Source: Candidatus Woesearchaeota archaeon (GTDB lineage Archaea > Nanobdellota > Nanobdellia > Woesearchaeales > JABGXB01). Taken from it: DNA of 64,000 bases. The position numbers and the translations under genes were made by a program. Shown piece after piece: positions 48,784 through 61,423 of the stretch (its first letter is position 1; each line of letters opens with the position of its first letter). A model generated the notes under the pieces. It ran no database searches. It saw nothing but the letters and a program-made list of their open reading frames with translations, and was not told where the DNA came from. The stretch lies in NCBI GenBank assembly GCA_018675975.1, contig JABGXB010000002.1, forward strand, positions 1 to 64,000, given 5' to 3'.

Positions 48784-49374
48784 ATGAAAAAGAGGATTAA
48801 AATGGCTGTTAAAAAAAAAGTTTCGAAAAGATCAGGCAGATCAAGTAGAAAAAAAGCACCAGCGAAAAGAAGTTCAGCTAGGGTTTCAAAAAAAGCTCCA
48901 GCAAGAAAAGCTGTGTCAAAAAGTTCAAAATCAAGAGCTAAACCACCTGCAAGAAAAAGCAGTAAACCGGCTTCACCAAGTAATGGATATGAAGTAGGAG
49001 CATTAGCACTAAGATTAGGTTTAGGAGTTTACTTTTTATGGGTAGGCCTTTTATTAGCATTAAATAATGGATTTCAAGAATTCTTTAGTTCAGTTCTTGC
49101 AAGTTTAAATGCGTCACCAACATTATTTCAATTAGCATTTATCGTACACTTAGTATTAGGGTTTTGTTTAATTCTTGGATTATTTACAAGATATGCAGGT
49201 TTATTGGCATCAATAATAACCTTAGTGGCATTATTTACTGCTTGGGACGGTGTGACTTCACTTTTAACAGGTGCAGGCATTGTTTACATGATTAAAAATC
49301 TTGTAATAATCGTTGCTGGTTTTAGTTTATATAAAACAGGTAGTAAAGAAATGAGCGTTGACTACGCTCTTTAA
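48784..49374 (+). CDS. DoxX-like membrane protein with histone-H1-like basic N-terminal tail
   Basis: KKKVSKRSGRSSRKKAPAKRSSARVSKKAPARKAVSKSSKSRAKPPARKSSKPASPS then four hydrophobic segments typical of DoxX. Confidence 0.75.
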   Translation: MKKRIKMAVKKKVSKRSGRSSRKKAPAKRSSARVSKKAPARKAVSKSSKSRAKPPARKSSKPASPSNGYEVGALALRLGLGVYFLWVGLLLALNNGFQEFFSSVLASLNASPTLFQLAFIVHLVLGFCLILGLFTRYAGLLASIITLVALFTAWDGVTSLLTGAGIVYMIKNLVIIVAGFSLYKTGSKEMSVDYAL

Positions 49375-49454
49375 TTTTTTATTTTTTTTTACAATTAACT
49401 AATTCTAAAATATATATAGAAAAACATTATAAAGATCATTATAATTAACTAAAT

Positions 49455-50267
49455 ATGATACAAGAGCAAGTATATGAGCTAATTATGAAAGAAGATGATA
49501 TATCTTGGCAAGGTATGTTATATGATTTAGTTAGACAAGAGGAAATGGATCCTTGGAATATTGATATAGCAAAATTATGTGATAAATTTGTTAAAAATGT
49601 ATTAAAATTAAAAGAAACAAATTTAATGGTTTCTGGAAAAATTGTTTATGCTTGTGCACTTTTACTTAAAATTAAATCAAAATATTTACTTGAAAACGGC
49701 CTTAAAGGATTAGATAATTTATTTGACAATATTAATGGAACAAATGAAACATATGAAGAAGATGATTCAGAAATTGATAATACAAATAAAATAAGAGCAA
49801 AAGAAATTCAAAAAAAATTATTTCCAAGAACTCCACAACCAAGAGAAAGAAGAGTTAGTATTTATGATCTAATTGATGCACTTGGTAAAACTTTAGAAGT
49901 TAAAAATAAATTTATGCATAAAATAATTCCAAAAGTTAAAAGAGTACATATTCCATTAAAAAAAATGGATATTTCATTATTAATAAAAGATGTTTATAGA
50001 AAAATAAGAAATAATAATGATGAAAAATTAAACTTTTCACAATTATTACCAGAAAATGAATTTGCAACTAAAAAAGATAAAATATTTACATTCATGCCAT
50101 TATTACATTTACATAATTTAAGAAAAATACATTTGATTCAAAAAAAAGATCAAAATAATGATTTTGAAGTTTTACATTTAAGAAAAGGAATTAATGCACC
50201 TGAAGAAGAATATGAAATATTTAGTGAAAAACAACAAAAATTAAAAATAAATGTAACTAATAAGTAA
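49455..50267 (+). CDS. scpA: Segregation and condensation protein A
   Basis: DPWNIDIAKLCDKFVKNV; ACALLLKIKSKYLL; C-terminal winged-helix-like FTFMPLLHLHNLRKIHLIQ. Confidence 0.85.
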   Translation: MIQEQVYELIMKEDDISWQGMLYDLVRQEEMDPWNIDIAKLCDKFVKNVLKLKETNLMVSGKIVYACALLLKIKSKYLLENGLKGLDNLFDNINGTNETYEEDDSEIDNTNKIRAKEIQKKLFPRTPQPRERRVSIYDLIDALGKTLEVKNKFMHKIIPKVKRVHIPLKKMDISLLIKDVYRKIRNNNDEKLNFSQLLPENEFATKKDKIFTFMPLLHLHNLRKIHLIQKKDQNNDFEVLHLRKGINAPEEEYEIFSEKQQKLKINVTNK

Positions 50268-50312
50268 TAACAAAAACAAACAATTATAAATATTAATTGA
50301 ATTCTACACCGT

Positions 50313-51074
50313 ATGATATTAGAAAGAATTTTAGCGTTTTGTAACAAAATTCAAAAAAATGAAAAATCCAGAAATTTTGTCGAAAGAATAGAAAAAGATC
50401 TGCACACATTAATTTATGGTAAAGGCTATTCTAAAATAGGAGCTTTCGAGGAAAAATTTATATCAGATAATTATGGTAAACATAAAATGTTAGATGAATT
50501 TTTAACAAATAAACAAACTGGGAATCAATATAAAAAAGGTGAATATATTACTAATAGAGATTTTACAATGGCAGAACAACATATTATACAATATTATCCA
50601 GAATATTTTAAAAATGCAGAATCAATTAATGGAGTAAAACAAGCAGATATATTTTTATATGGAGATTTAAAATTAAAAGTTTCAGATAAATTTGACTTTG
50701 GAGATTCAATTTCAATGCATAAGTCAGACGGTGAAATAATTTTAACTAATGAAGTTGAAACTGAAGATTATATTACATTTCCAAATAGTTTTCTAACTGA
50801 AAATTTAAACATTGTAATTACTGGAGCTAGAAACGTAAGTGGAAAAGTATGCAATCCAGGATTTATACAATCAACAGAAAATATAGATATTGAAATAACT
50901 AAACCATTTAGTATAGAAATAAATACATATAAACATGAACAAGAATTAGACCTAAAAGGATTTGAATATGATTCATTATATAGAGTATATAGACCAATAG
51001 GTGAAAAAATGGTATTTGAAGTTATTCGATTAAATAGTGATAGTGGTAAAATTAAAGTTAGAAAATCATATTAA
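50313..51074 (+). CDS. Hypothetical protein
   Basis: Uninterrupted ORF between scpA and the rRNA operon. Confidence 0.6.
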   Translation: MILERILAFCNKIQKNEKSRNFVERIEKDLHTLIYGKGYSKIGAFEEKFISDNYGKHKMLDEFLTNKQTGNQYKKGEYITNRDFTMAEQHIIQYYPEYFKNAESINGVKQADIFLYGDLKLKVSDKFDFGDSISMHKSDGEIILTNEVETEDYITFPNSFLTENLNIVITGARNVSGKVCNPGFIQSTENIDIEITKPFSIEINTYKHEQELDLKGFEYDSLYRVYRPIGEKMVFEVIRLNSDSGKIKVRKSY

Positions 51075-51093
51075 TAATTAAAATAATTATTCA

Positions 51094-51110
51094 AACGAAA
51101 AGTTTTATAA
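51094..51110 (+). promoter_or_regulatory. Predicted rRNA operon promoter (BRE + TATA)
   Basis: aacgaaaagttttataa: purine-rich BRE-like element directly before a TATA box. Confidence 0.5.
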
Positions 51111-51220
51111 ACAGGAGGATTTCTCAAAACTATACCAATTGCCTCCAACACTAAATGTGTTATTTAAATAAAATAAATATTTACTATTTATTTGTATTAA
51201 AAATATTCAATTTTTAATTT

Positions 51221-52834
<1,614 letters not shown>

Positions 52835-52856
52835 TTTTTTCATTTATATTCAGAAC

Positions 52857-52930
52857 GGGGTCGTAGCTCAGCCTGGTAGAGCATCTGCCTTGCAAGCAGG
52901 GGGCCTCGGGTTCGAATCCCGACGACTCCA
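52857..52930 (+). tRNA. tRNA-Ala (TGC)
   Basis: ggggtcg...cgactcc acceptor with G3:U70; anticodon arm ctgcctTGCaagcagg; T-arm tcgggttcgaatcccga. Confidence 0.95.
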
Positions 52931-53034
52931 CTTTCAAATTAAAAAAATAATATTCAACAAATTACAAAATTATCATATGGCAAAAGATATGGTAAGAATG
53001 ACGAGGTATAAATATTTATTATTTTCATACTGAT

Positions 53035-56025
53035 GAAATCGATGCATAGGTAATGTCTTTGAACTAGAACAATCTAGGTTAAATAAAATATGATCCTTAC
53101 GCCAATAGAGGGATGGATTGGCTCGAGAGTCTATGAAGAATGTGACAAGCTGCATTAAGTTCCGGCGAGCTGCACGTAAGTTTTGAACCGGAAATATTTG
53201 AATGGGATTCCCATTAAATGCCGAAAGGCAAGAGAACGTAGGGAATTGAAGCGTCTTAGTACCTACAGGAAAAGAAAGCAAAAGCGATTCTGTAAGTAAG
53301 AGCGACTGAAAGCAGAACAGCGCAACCTGAATGGGATATGGAAACATATCGCGGATGTGGGTGGCTGTACTTGGCCGTAGTTGAGTAAATTAAAATTTTC
53401 TGGAAAGTTATGCGATACAGGGTGATAGCCCCGTAAATGTGAATCAACCGGCCGTTTAGAACAGTCATAGAGTAGCGGTAATTGGAAATTTGCCGTGAAT
53501 GTGGGAAGCAACAATTCCTAACGCTAAATACTCCTCGAGACCGATAGCGTATAGTACCGTGAGGGAATTCTGAAAAGTACACGTAATAGTGTGTGAAAAG
53601 ACCTGAAATCTATTGGTTATAGTGGGATGCGGCCCTAAGGGGTTGCATCGTGCGTTTTGAAAAACGCGCCAACGAGTGTATCTTTATGGCAAGAATAATC
53701 TGTAAAAGAGTATTCGAAGGGAAACCGAAATCATTGCAACGCAAGTGAGAATGGAGGTATTAAAGTGCCTATAGTCATGAGGATACGACCCGAAGCCGGT
53801 CGAGCTATGCCTGAGTAAGGTGAAGCGAACAATTTTGTTCGTGGAGGCCTGAAGAGTTGTTACGAGCACGTACTCTTATAACTTGGGTATAGGGGTGAAA
53901 AGCCAATCGAGACCGGTTATAGCTGGTTCCTAGCGAAATTGGCCTTAGTCAAGTGCAATCCGAGGTAGTGGTGTCGGTAAAGATACGGATTTGAGATTTA
54001 GGGGGCGAGAGCCTTCGGTTTTTTGTCCAACTCTAAATGGCATTACGCCGTAGACGATTGTAAACGGGGGATGGGGGTAAGCCTCATTCCCGAGAGGGGA
54101 ACAACCCACACTTTAGTTAAGGTCCCTAAATATCAGTTAAGTGTTAAAGGGTGAAAGGTGTCCATAAACATAGACAGTGAGGAGGTTGGCTTAGAAGCAG
54201 CCATCCTTTAAAGATAGCGTAACAGCTCACTCATCAAGTTTATGGGTCCTGAAAACGGACGGGGCTAAACTGATTACCGATACTAAAGGCAATAATTAAT
54301 GTAATTATTGTGGTAGCTAGGTGTATTGCTTGGGCAGAAGCTTCTTTGTGAAAAGGGGTGGACCGAGTAATAATAAGAATGTTGGCGATAGTAGGATCAG
54401 AGTGATGTGAGAATCATCATCATCGAAAGGGCAAGGGTTCCATTGCACTGTAAATCAGCAGTGGGTTAGTCGATCCTAAGCAGATTCCTAACTGGATATA
54501 CTGCGAAAGGGAAACAGGTTAATATTCCTGTACTTATTAAGTATGCGTGGCAACACAAGTCTAATTTCAGACGGTTGGGGCTAGATGCGAAACTGATCAA
54601 GGTTTTTAAACAAATTAAGTCTTTGGAGTGTTACAATGACGAGAAAAAGATTAAGTTTGTGAACAGTATTACTTCAGTAATATTGTGTTGATGCCTCGAT
54701 CCCATGAAAATGGAATTAGAAAAAATCTTAATAATTCGTACCAAGAACCGACACAGGTGCCCCTAGGTGAGAAGCCTAAGATGTGAAGGGAATAATCATT
54801 GTAAGGGAATTCGGCAATATTGGCCCTGTACCTTCGGTATAAGGGGTCCCTGATTTTGTGTGCTTATGTATGCATTTTCAGGGCGCAGTGACTAAGGAGG
54901 TCCGACTGTTTAACAAAAACTTAACCGGCTGCTAGCGTGTAAACGTGTGTATAGCCGGTGACGTCTGCCCAGTGCCAGTACTTTAAGTCCTGTTTCAACG
55001 GGATGAAGAGCTGGTAAACGGCGGGGGTAACTATAACTCTCTTAAGGTAGCGAAATGCCTTGCCGTTTGATTGACGGCCTGCATGAATGGCGTAACGAGA
55101 CTTCCGCTGTCCCTACAATGAACCCTCCGAACATTTGTTCTGGTGCAAAGGCCAGAGACTTCTGGTGGGAAGTAAAGACCCCGTGAAACTTTACTGTAGC
55201 CTGTAGTTGTGGTGTGAAAGGTGTTGTGCAGGGTAAAAAGTAGCTGTTTGAGGTGAGTATCGCAAGGTATTCGTTTAGGCGTCCATGAGACACTTTTTTA
55301 CAACTTTTACATCGCTAACCAATTTATTGGGACATCTATTGGTGGACAGTTTGGCTGGGACGGCACACCGTCGAAAAGATATCGACGGTGCCCTATGGTA
55401 AGCTCAATCCGGTCGGAAATCGGATGTAGAGTGCAAAAGCAAAAGCTTGCCTTAGTGGATTTCAAACAGAACGAAATCCATTCACGAAAGTGTGGTTTAG
55501 AGAACTCCCGCAGCTTCTTGTTGAGGCTCGGGAACTACTGAAAAGTTACTCCGGGGATAACAGAGTTGTCTCGCCCGAGAGTTCGTATCGACGGCGAGGC
55601 TTGCTACATCGACGTCGGCTCTCTCTATCCTGGCCGTGCAGAAGCGGCCAAGGGTGGGGGTGTTCACCCATTAAAAGGGATGTTAGCTGGGTTCACAACG
55701 CTGTGAAGCAGTTGGTTTAATATCTACCAGAAGTGTGGGATCTCTGAGATTAAGGGAGCTCCAGTACGAAAGGAACGAGTTGCCGATGCCTCTGGTGTAT
55801 CAGTTGTCTGACAAGGCATGCTGAGCAGCTACGCATTAGTTGATAAGTGCTGAAAGCATCTAAGCACGAAGCAATGACCGAAAAGAGAGATCATAGGAGC
55901 GGGAAGAAGACCCGTTTGATGGGATGGGTGTCCAATTACCAAGCTTTTGCGAGGTATTTAGCATGCCATTACCAATATCCATTTTCATATTTTATTCAAA
56001 GACATTACTAATTGCATCGATTTTC
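53035..56025 (+). other. Pre-23S processing stem
   Basis: gtaatgtctttg (53050-53061) complements caaagacattac (55997-56008); gaaatcgatgc (53035-53045) pairs with gcatcgattttc (56014-56025) across an internal loop. Confidence 0.8.
53068..55980 (+). rRNA. rrl: 23S ribosomal RNA
   Basis: Conserved 23S blocks, e.g. GGGGGTAACTATAACTCTCTTAAGGTAGCGAAATGCCTTGCCG, AGTACGAAAGGAACGA, GACCCCGTGAAACTTTACTGTAG; ends approximate. Confidence 0.95.
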
Positions 56026-56113
56026 ATTTTTTTTTATTAAAAAAATTAAGAATTGTTACTAAGGTAGACTAATCTATCATAAACATATTTTTATTAATTT
56101 TAAAAAAATTTAA

Positions 56114-57115
56114 TTAAAAATATCCATAAATAAAAATAACACTAACTAAAGAAATTAAACTAAATATCATAATAAATAATAATAATTTTAAAACAAATAT
56201 ATTATTATTTGATTCGATATAATTATCAGTATTAATTTTTTCCAAATCTGCTTTTAATAATTCAGTTTTATATTTAGTTAAAATAATATCATTATTTTGT
56301 AAATCTAATGTTTGTTTTAATTGATTTTCATTTAAATTAATATCACATAAACTTTTTTCAATAAAAATTTCTTTCTGATCAAATAATTCATCAAATTCAT
56401 TATAAATTTTTAAAACTACATTTGAATCAAAATTTAATTTATCAAATTCAAAACTTATTTTTTCTATATTATGTAAATCAAGTTCATTGATATTTTTATT
56501 TAATACTAAATCATTAATTGTTAATTCAGATCTAATATTGTATTCTTTATACTTTCCAATATTTTTTAAATTAACATCAATAGTAATTGGCTCTTGACAA
56601 AAGTAAATATCATTATTAATTTTTGTAGATAAAATTGATATTTTATGTTTATATTCCTCTACCTTAATTACAAAATTAATTTTGTCTGTATGTAAAGTAT
56701 CCAAACTATCAGTAGCTGTTATTAATAATTCAGCATTATATTTATCTTCAAAAGTATTTGATTGAATATTTAAATCTAAAGTAAAACTTTTTCTTTGATC
56801 ATTTTCCAATTCAAAATTTCTTTTTTGTTCTAAATTTAAATCAGGTATCGAAAAAACAATATCTATAGTATTAAATTCAATATCACTATTTCTACTAAAT
56901 AAATTTTTAACCTGAGTTTCAATGCTAATTTTTTCATTTGGAAAAACATCAATTTCTAAATTATCAATTAATGTTTTTTTATCACTACCGTATAGAACTT
57001 TAGATTTATACAATTCTAATTCTATAGCATTTGTTGCTGTGATTAACATTGAACCCAGTATTAAAATTGTTAATATTAATACACCTAATTTTTTAGCCAT
57101 ATTTAGACAAATCAT
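56114..57115 (-). CDS. Secreted/membrane-anchored beta-sandwich-type protein (COG1361-like)
   Basis: N-terminal signal, alternating beta pattern, C-terminal TM. Confidence 0.6.
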   Translation of the reverse strand: MICLNMAKKLGVLILTILILGSMLITATNAIELELYKSKVLYGSDKKTLIDNLEIDVFPNEKISIETQVKNLFSRNSDIEFNTIDIVFSIPDLNLEQKRNFELENDQRKSFTLDLNIQSNTFEDKYNAELLITATDSLDTLHTDKINFVIKVEEYKHKISILSTKINNDIYFCQEPITIDVNLKNIGKYKEYNIRSELTINDLVLNKNINELDLHNIEKISFEFDKLNFDSNVVLKIYNEFDELFDQKEIFIEKSLCDINLNENQLKQTLDLQNNDIILTKYKTELLKADLEKINTDNYIESNNNIFVLKLLLFIMIFSLISLVSVIFIYGYF

Positions 57116-57237
57116 TTAGCCTTTATAATAATTACCATTTTGTAATCACTTAGCAATAGTTACAACACACAGTGAATTATATACACTAAAATCCTTAGGT
57201 GAGATATTATTATAAATGAACCAATTTCTAATTTGAC

Positions 57238-57543
57238 ATGGAAGCATTAGAAAGTATAATTAAATCAATAAAAAGGTCCCCAGATGCGAATTTCTTAACT
57301 ACTGCAGGCCTAATTACACTAATTGGTTTTGATGCACCACCTGGTGGATTATTATTAACTTTTTTAGGTGTTAAACAATATATTTCTGGTTTTGATGGAT
57401 ATAAAATTGCTTCAAAATATATTAAAAGTTGTCAAAAAAAAAATCTTGAACCTAATTTTAATAGAGTTTCCAAATTAGTTGGATTTTGTGAAAAATTAGG
57501 ATATAAATATGCAGTTAAAGAATATTACAACAATAAAGCTTAA
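57238..57543 (+). CDS. Small hypothetical protein
   Basis: ORF with promoter-like spacing and codon usage matching neighbours. Confidence 0.55.
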   Translation: MEALESIIKSIKRSPDANFLTTAGLITLIGFDAPPGGLLLTFLGVKQYISGFDGYKIASKYIKSCQKKNLEPNFNRVSKLVGFCEKLGYKYAVKEYYNNKA

Positions 57544-57568
57544 TAAATAATTAGAATAACCTAATAAT

Positions 57569-58105
57569 ATGACTAAAATAACTGGAAAAGAATCTATTGG
57601 AGAATTAATTCAAAAGTATCCACAAATTGTACCAATTATAGAATCATTTGGATTACATTGTACTTCTTGTTCTTCGTCTAATTGGGAAACTTTAGAACAA
57701 GGTGCAAAAGGTCATGGATTAGAAAATAATGTTGTTGAAAAATTAATTACTTCTTGTAATGATTATATAGAAAATAGAACTGATAAAATTACATTAACTC
57801 AAAATGCAATTAATAAATTAAAACAATTAATGCAAAATGAAAGTAAAAATAATCATGGTTTAAGAATTGAAGTTATTACAGGCGGTTGTAGTGGATTTAA
57901 ATATGATTTATCTGTTGAAGAAAAACCAAAAGAAAATGATTTTGTTTATGATCAAGAAAATGTGAAAATTTTTGTAGCTAAAGATAGTTATGATGTATTA
58001 AAGGGAAGTTTAATTGATTATATTGATGCACTTCAAGGTGCTGGTTTTAAAGTTATTAATCCAAATTCATCTAAAGAATGCGGTTGTGGAAAAAGTTTTG
58101 CTTAA
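57569..58105 (+). CDS. DUF1858-like domain fused to A-type Fe-S carrier (HesB/IscA)
   Basis: IGELIQKYPQIVPIIESFGLHCTSCSSS then ITLTQNAINKLKQLM...GGCSGFKY...ECGCGKSF. Confidence 0.88.
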   Translation: MTKITGKESIGELIQKYPQIVPIIESFGLHCTSCSSSNWETLEQGAKGHGLENNVVEKLITSCNDYIENRTDKITLTQNAINKLKQLMQNESKNNHGLRIEVITGGCSGFKYDLSVEEKPKENDFVYDQENVKIFVAKDSYDVLKGSLIDYIDALQGAGFKVINPNSSKECGCGKSFA

Positions 58106-58198
58106 TAATAATTATATATTATAATCTTTAATCAAAAAATACAAATGTAAATACTAACCTTAGATTTAATTATTATAATACAAACACATTCTAATTAT

Positions 58199-58681
58199 AT
58201 GAAAATAGTTTTACAAAATGAAATTCCATCCAATAGTTCTAATAGTACTGAAATTGCAAATACAATTCTATCTCGAATTGGATTACTTCCAAGAAAAAGT
58301 GGATCAACAAAAAATATGAATAAAGTTTTATTAGAATTATATGAACGAAGTAAATTATCAAACAAAATGCAACAACCACATATTGCTTTAATGAGTGTAG
58401 AAGAAATGGCAATACATGCTGGCATTACAAGACAAACTTTTTATGAATATTTAGTTAGATGGATTGAATTAAATTTTATTGTAAAACAAAATTATGTAAT
58501 AGTAAAAAATAATACTAAAAAAATACTAAATGGATATAGACTTAATGGATCTAATATATTAAATGCATTTGAAAAAGTTAAAACAACAATTAATGAAAAT
58601 TTAAATCAAACATTAAACTTAACAAAAAAATTACAAAATGAAATTAAACGTGAAAAATTAATTAAGCATAAACATCAATAA
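58199..58681 (+). CDS. HTH-containing protein
   Basis: MSVEEMAIHAGITRQTFYEYLVRWIELNFI helix-turn-helix-like segment. Confidence 0.6.
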   Translation: MKIVLQNEIPSNSSNSTEIANTILSRIGLLPRKSGSTKNMNKVLLELYERSKLSNKMQQPHIALMSVEEMAIHAGITRQTFYEYLVRWIELNFIVKQNYVIVKNNTKKILNGYRLNGSNILNAFEKVKTTINENLNQTLNLTKKLQNEIKREKLIKHKHQ

Positions 58682-58862
58682 TATTTCCTTTTGTATAATC
58701 AAATTTAGGTTTTGGATTAACTAAATATGGTAAAGTTTTTTTATTTAAATCTAATTCTTCATTAATTGCATTCGTTTTTTTTGAACTTGCAATACCAGTA
58801 ATTCTTTTTTTACTCTTAACTAATGGAATATACGGATTATTATTTACTTCATTTATATACAT
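58662..58862 (-). CDS. Small hypothetical protein
   Basis: ORF fills the gap and overlaps the convergent neighbour; weak evidence. Confidence 0.4.
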   Translation of the reverse strand: MYINEVNNNPYIPLVKSKKRITGIASSKKTNAINEELDLNKKTLPYLVNPKPKFDYTKGNIIDVYA

Positions 58863-58897
58863 GCAAGTTAGAATTATTTAAAATTTATAAATTTGAC

Positions 58898-60631
58898 TTA
58901 ATTCGCTTCAATTTCAATTATAGTATCACTTGAAAGATTCTCACTTGAAACATTATTACTTGAAATATTAGGTTCTTCAAATTTTAAAATATCAACAATA
59001 GATTTAGAAAATTCTTTAGTTCTTCTTAAAAATTCAGCTTTGAATTTTTCATTATCAACATTTGAAACTAAATAATCAGTAAAATCATTAAAGTTACTTA
59101 ATAAGCCATTTTTACCAAACAATGTCATATCTAAATTCATATCATCCAAATCAATGTCACTCATAAAAAAATTATCAGATATTTGTTTACTTTCTTTCAA
59201 TGCCTTAATAAATTCAATTTCATCATTACTTGGAAGTCTTTTAGATTTAAATCCTCTATCTAAATCAGGATTAATATTGGATTTTCTTAAATCTCTACCA
59301 GGAACATTTGTAGTAATTACTTCAACTTCATTAGGATATAAATAAAGTTTTTTTACACCATTAGTAGATCTGTATTTAACAGTTGTTCTAAAACCATCAA
59401 AATCTGTTACTCTTGCAATACGTCCAGTATATTTGTGATTAGGAACATTAATTTTAACAAAAATCCCTCTATCATTCAAAGACTTAGATTCAACAATATC
59501 ATTATTTCCAGATTGAGCTTCACTAGAATCTGTTGATTCTATTCTACTTAAATTAAAAGCAAAATATCTCATACTATTACTAGCCTCTGCATCTATTTTT
59601 GAATATAATTCATTTTTCACTATAGCATAAAGAAAATTTTCACTAGCATAATCAAATGTTCTACATAAAATACTCAATAAATTAGAATCTAATAATCTTT
59701 TGTTAAGGTTTTGCGCATCTAAATAATCAGATGAAAAACTTAAAACAAAATTTTTATATTCAGTAATTGAAGATCTCATATTTTCATAAAAATTATTTAA
59801 TGCATGAAATATATTTTCTTCTTCTTTAATTAAATCAGCATCACTAACTACATTTTTTAATTTAGAATTTAATATTGATTCAAGTGACCAAACTAAACCA
59901 AAAGGATTTTTGTCTTCTGATTCAATCTCCCCAATAAAACTAAAACTATCTTCTAAATAAGTTTGTGCAATACCTGCTTGATTCTCATAAACATTTTGAA
60001 TTTGGTGAAATATAACACTCTTTTCAATCGGTGAAGGTTTGTTTCTTTTTAAATTAGCTAATGAATTTTCAATTTCAAATTTAGAAGTTAATACATTTTC
60101 TAAATCATCTCCCATTGATTTTAATTCTTCATCTAAATTAATATATAAATAATTTTGAGCATATGATTCAATATAAAAAGCTCTAGGTAATTTTGATTGT
60201 TCATCAACACATAATTTTCTTAAAAGAATAGATCTACCAAAATCAAAATCTAAATTATTTAATTCAATTTCATGTTCATCTAATAAAAATTGACACTCAG
60301 TATAATGTTTCATGTATAATAATTCAGGTTGAATTTTTGAATATAAATGAAATACGTTAAATACATCAGAATCAGTAAGATTTTTTTTTAATTTAACTCT
60401 TTTACATTCTTTCAAAAATGTAGAATATTCATTAAAAAGTTGATCATAATTTTCACGCTGTGAAAAAACTAATCCAAAATTTTCTAATTTATCTTCATTC
60501 ATTGAATCTAATCTTTTGCCTTCTTTTGACCCAAATAAGACATAAATTCCATCAAACATACCCATATTCATTACTGAAGAGTTATTTTTATAAATGAGAC
60601 TAAAATGTAAAATATATATTCCAAACATCAT
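58898..60631 (-). CDS. Hypothetical protein; start likely downstream at MGMFDGIYVLFG
   Basis: Long ORF; KOW/SH3-like segment VKINVPNHKYTGRIARVTDFDGFRTTVKYRS. Confidence 0.65.
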   Translation of the reverse strand: MMFGIYILHFSLIYKNNSSVMNMGMFDGIYVLFGSKEGKRLDSMNEDKLENFGLVFSQRENYDQLFNEYSTFLKECKRVKLKKNLTDSDVFNVFHLYSKIQPELLYMKHYTECQFLLDEHEIELNNLDFDFGRSILLRKLCVDEQSKLPRAFYIESYAQNYLYINLDEELKSMGDDLENVLTSKFEIENSLANLKRNKPSPIEKSVIFHQIQNVYENQAGIAQTYLEDSFSFIGEIESEDKNPFGLVWSLESILNSKLKNVVSDADLIKEEENIFHALNNFYENMRSSITEYKNFVLSFSSDYLDAQNLNKRLLDSNLLSILCRTFDYASENFLYAIVKNELYSKIDAEASNSMRYFAFNLSRIESTDSSEAQSGNNDIVESKSLNDRGIFVKINVPNHKYTGRIARVTDFDGFRTTVKYRSTNGVKKLYLYPNEVEVITTNVPGRDLRKSNINPDLDRGFKSKRLPSNDEIEFIKALKESKQISDNFFMSDIDLDDMNLDMTLFGKNGLLSNFNDFTDYLVSNVDNEKFKAEFLRRTKEFSKSIVDILKFEEPNISSNNVSSENLSSDTIIEIEAN

Positions 60632-60714
60632 TTGTTTTTAATAGATTAATATTATTATTTTTTAATATCAAATTATATAACTAAATTTATTAAATCTTTA
60701 ATTAGATTATTAAT

Positions 60715-61359
60715 ATGAAATATAATAAAAAGGTTTTTCTTAAAGAATTTATTATCAGACTAAAAAAACAATATCCAAATACAAAATGTAGCTTAAATTA
60801 TTCTAATGATTATGAATTACTTTTTGCAACCATTTTATCTGCACAATGTACTGATGAAAGAGTAAATAAAGTAACAGAAAAATTATTTAAAAAATATACA
60901 AGCATAATTGACTTTGCAAATGTTCCTATACAAGAATTAGAAATTGATATTAAATCAACTGGATTTTTTAGATCAAAAGCTAAATCAATAAAAGAGAGTG
61001 CAATTAAAATTTTAGAAGATTTTGATGGTAAAGTTCCAAATAAAATGGAAGAATTATTAAAATTACGAGGAGTTGCAAGAAAAACAGCAAATGTAGTTTT
61101 AGGAGTTTATTATAATATTGCAGCAGGAATTGTAGTTGATACTCATGTTAGTAGAATTAGTTATAGAACAGGATTGACAAAAAATAAAAACATCCCAAAA
61201 ATCGAATTAGATTTATGTAAAATTGTGCCAAAAAATAATTGGATTATTTTTTCTCATTTATTAATTGATTTTGGAAGAGAATTTTGTAGTGCACCAAATC
61301 CAAAATGTAATAATTGTTTTGTTAATGATATTTGTCCAAAAAAGCTAGATTGGCGGTAA
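60715..61359 (+). CDS. nth: Endonuclease III
   Basis: LSAQCTDERVNKVT; LRGVARKTANVVLG; VVDTHVSRIS; Fe-S motif CSAPNPKCNNCFVNDIC. Confidence 0.95.
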   Translation: MKYNKKVFLKEFIIRLKKQYPNTKCSLNYSNDYELLFATILSAQCTDERVNKVTEKLFKKYTSIIDFANVPIQELEIDIKSTGFFRSKAKSIKESAIKILEDFDGKVPNKMEELLKLRGVARKTANVVLGVYYNIAAGIVVDTHVSRISYRTGLTKNKNIPKIELDLCKIVPKNNWIIFSHLLIDFGREFCSAPNPKCNNCFVNDICPKKLDWR

Positions 61360-61423
61360 TACGACACTAAACCACAATATATAACAATTAACTTTATAAT
61401 AAGTAAATTTTTCTTTCAAAACT

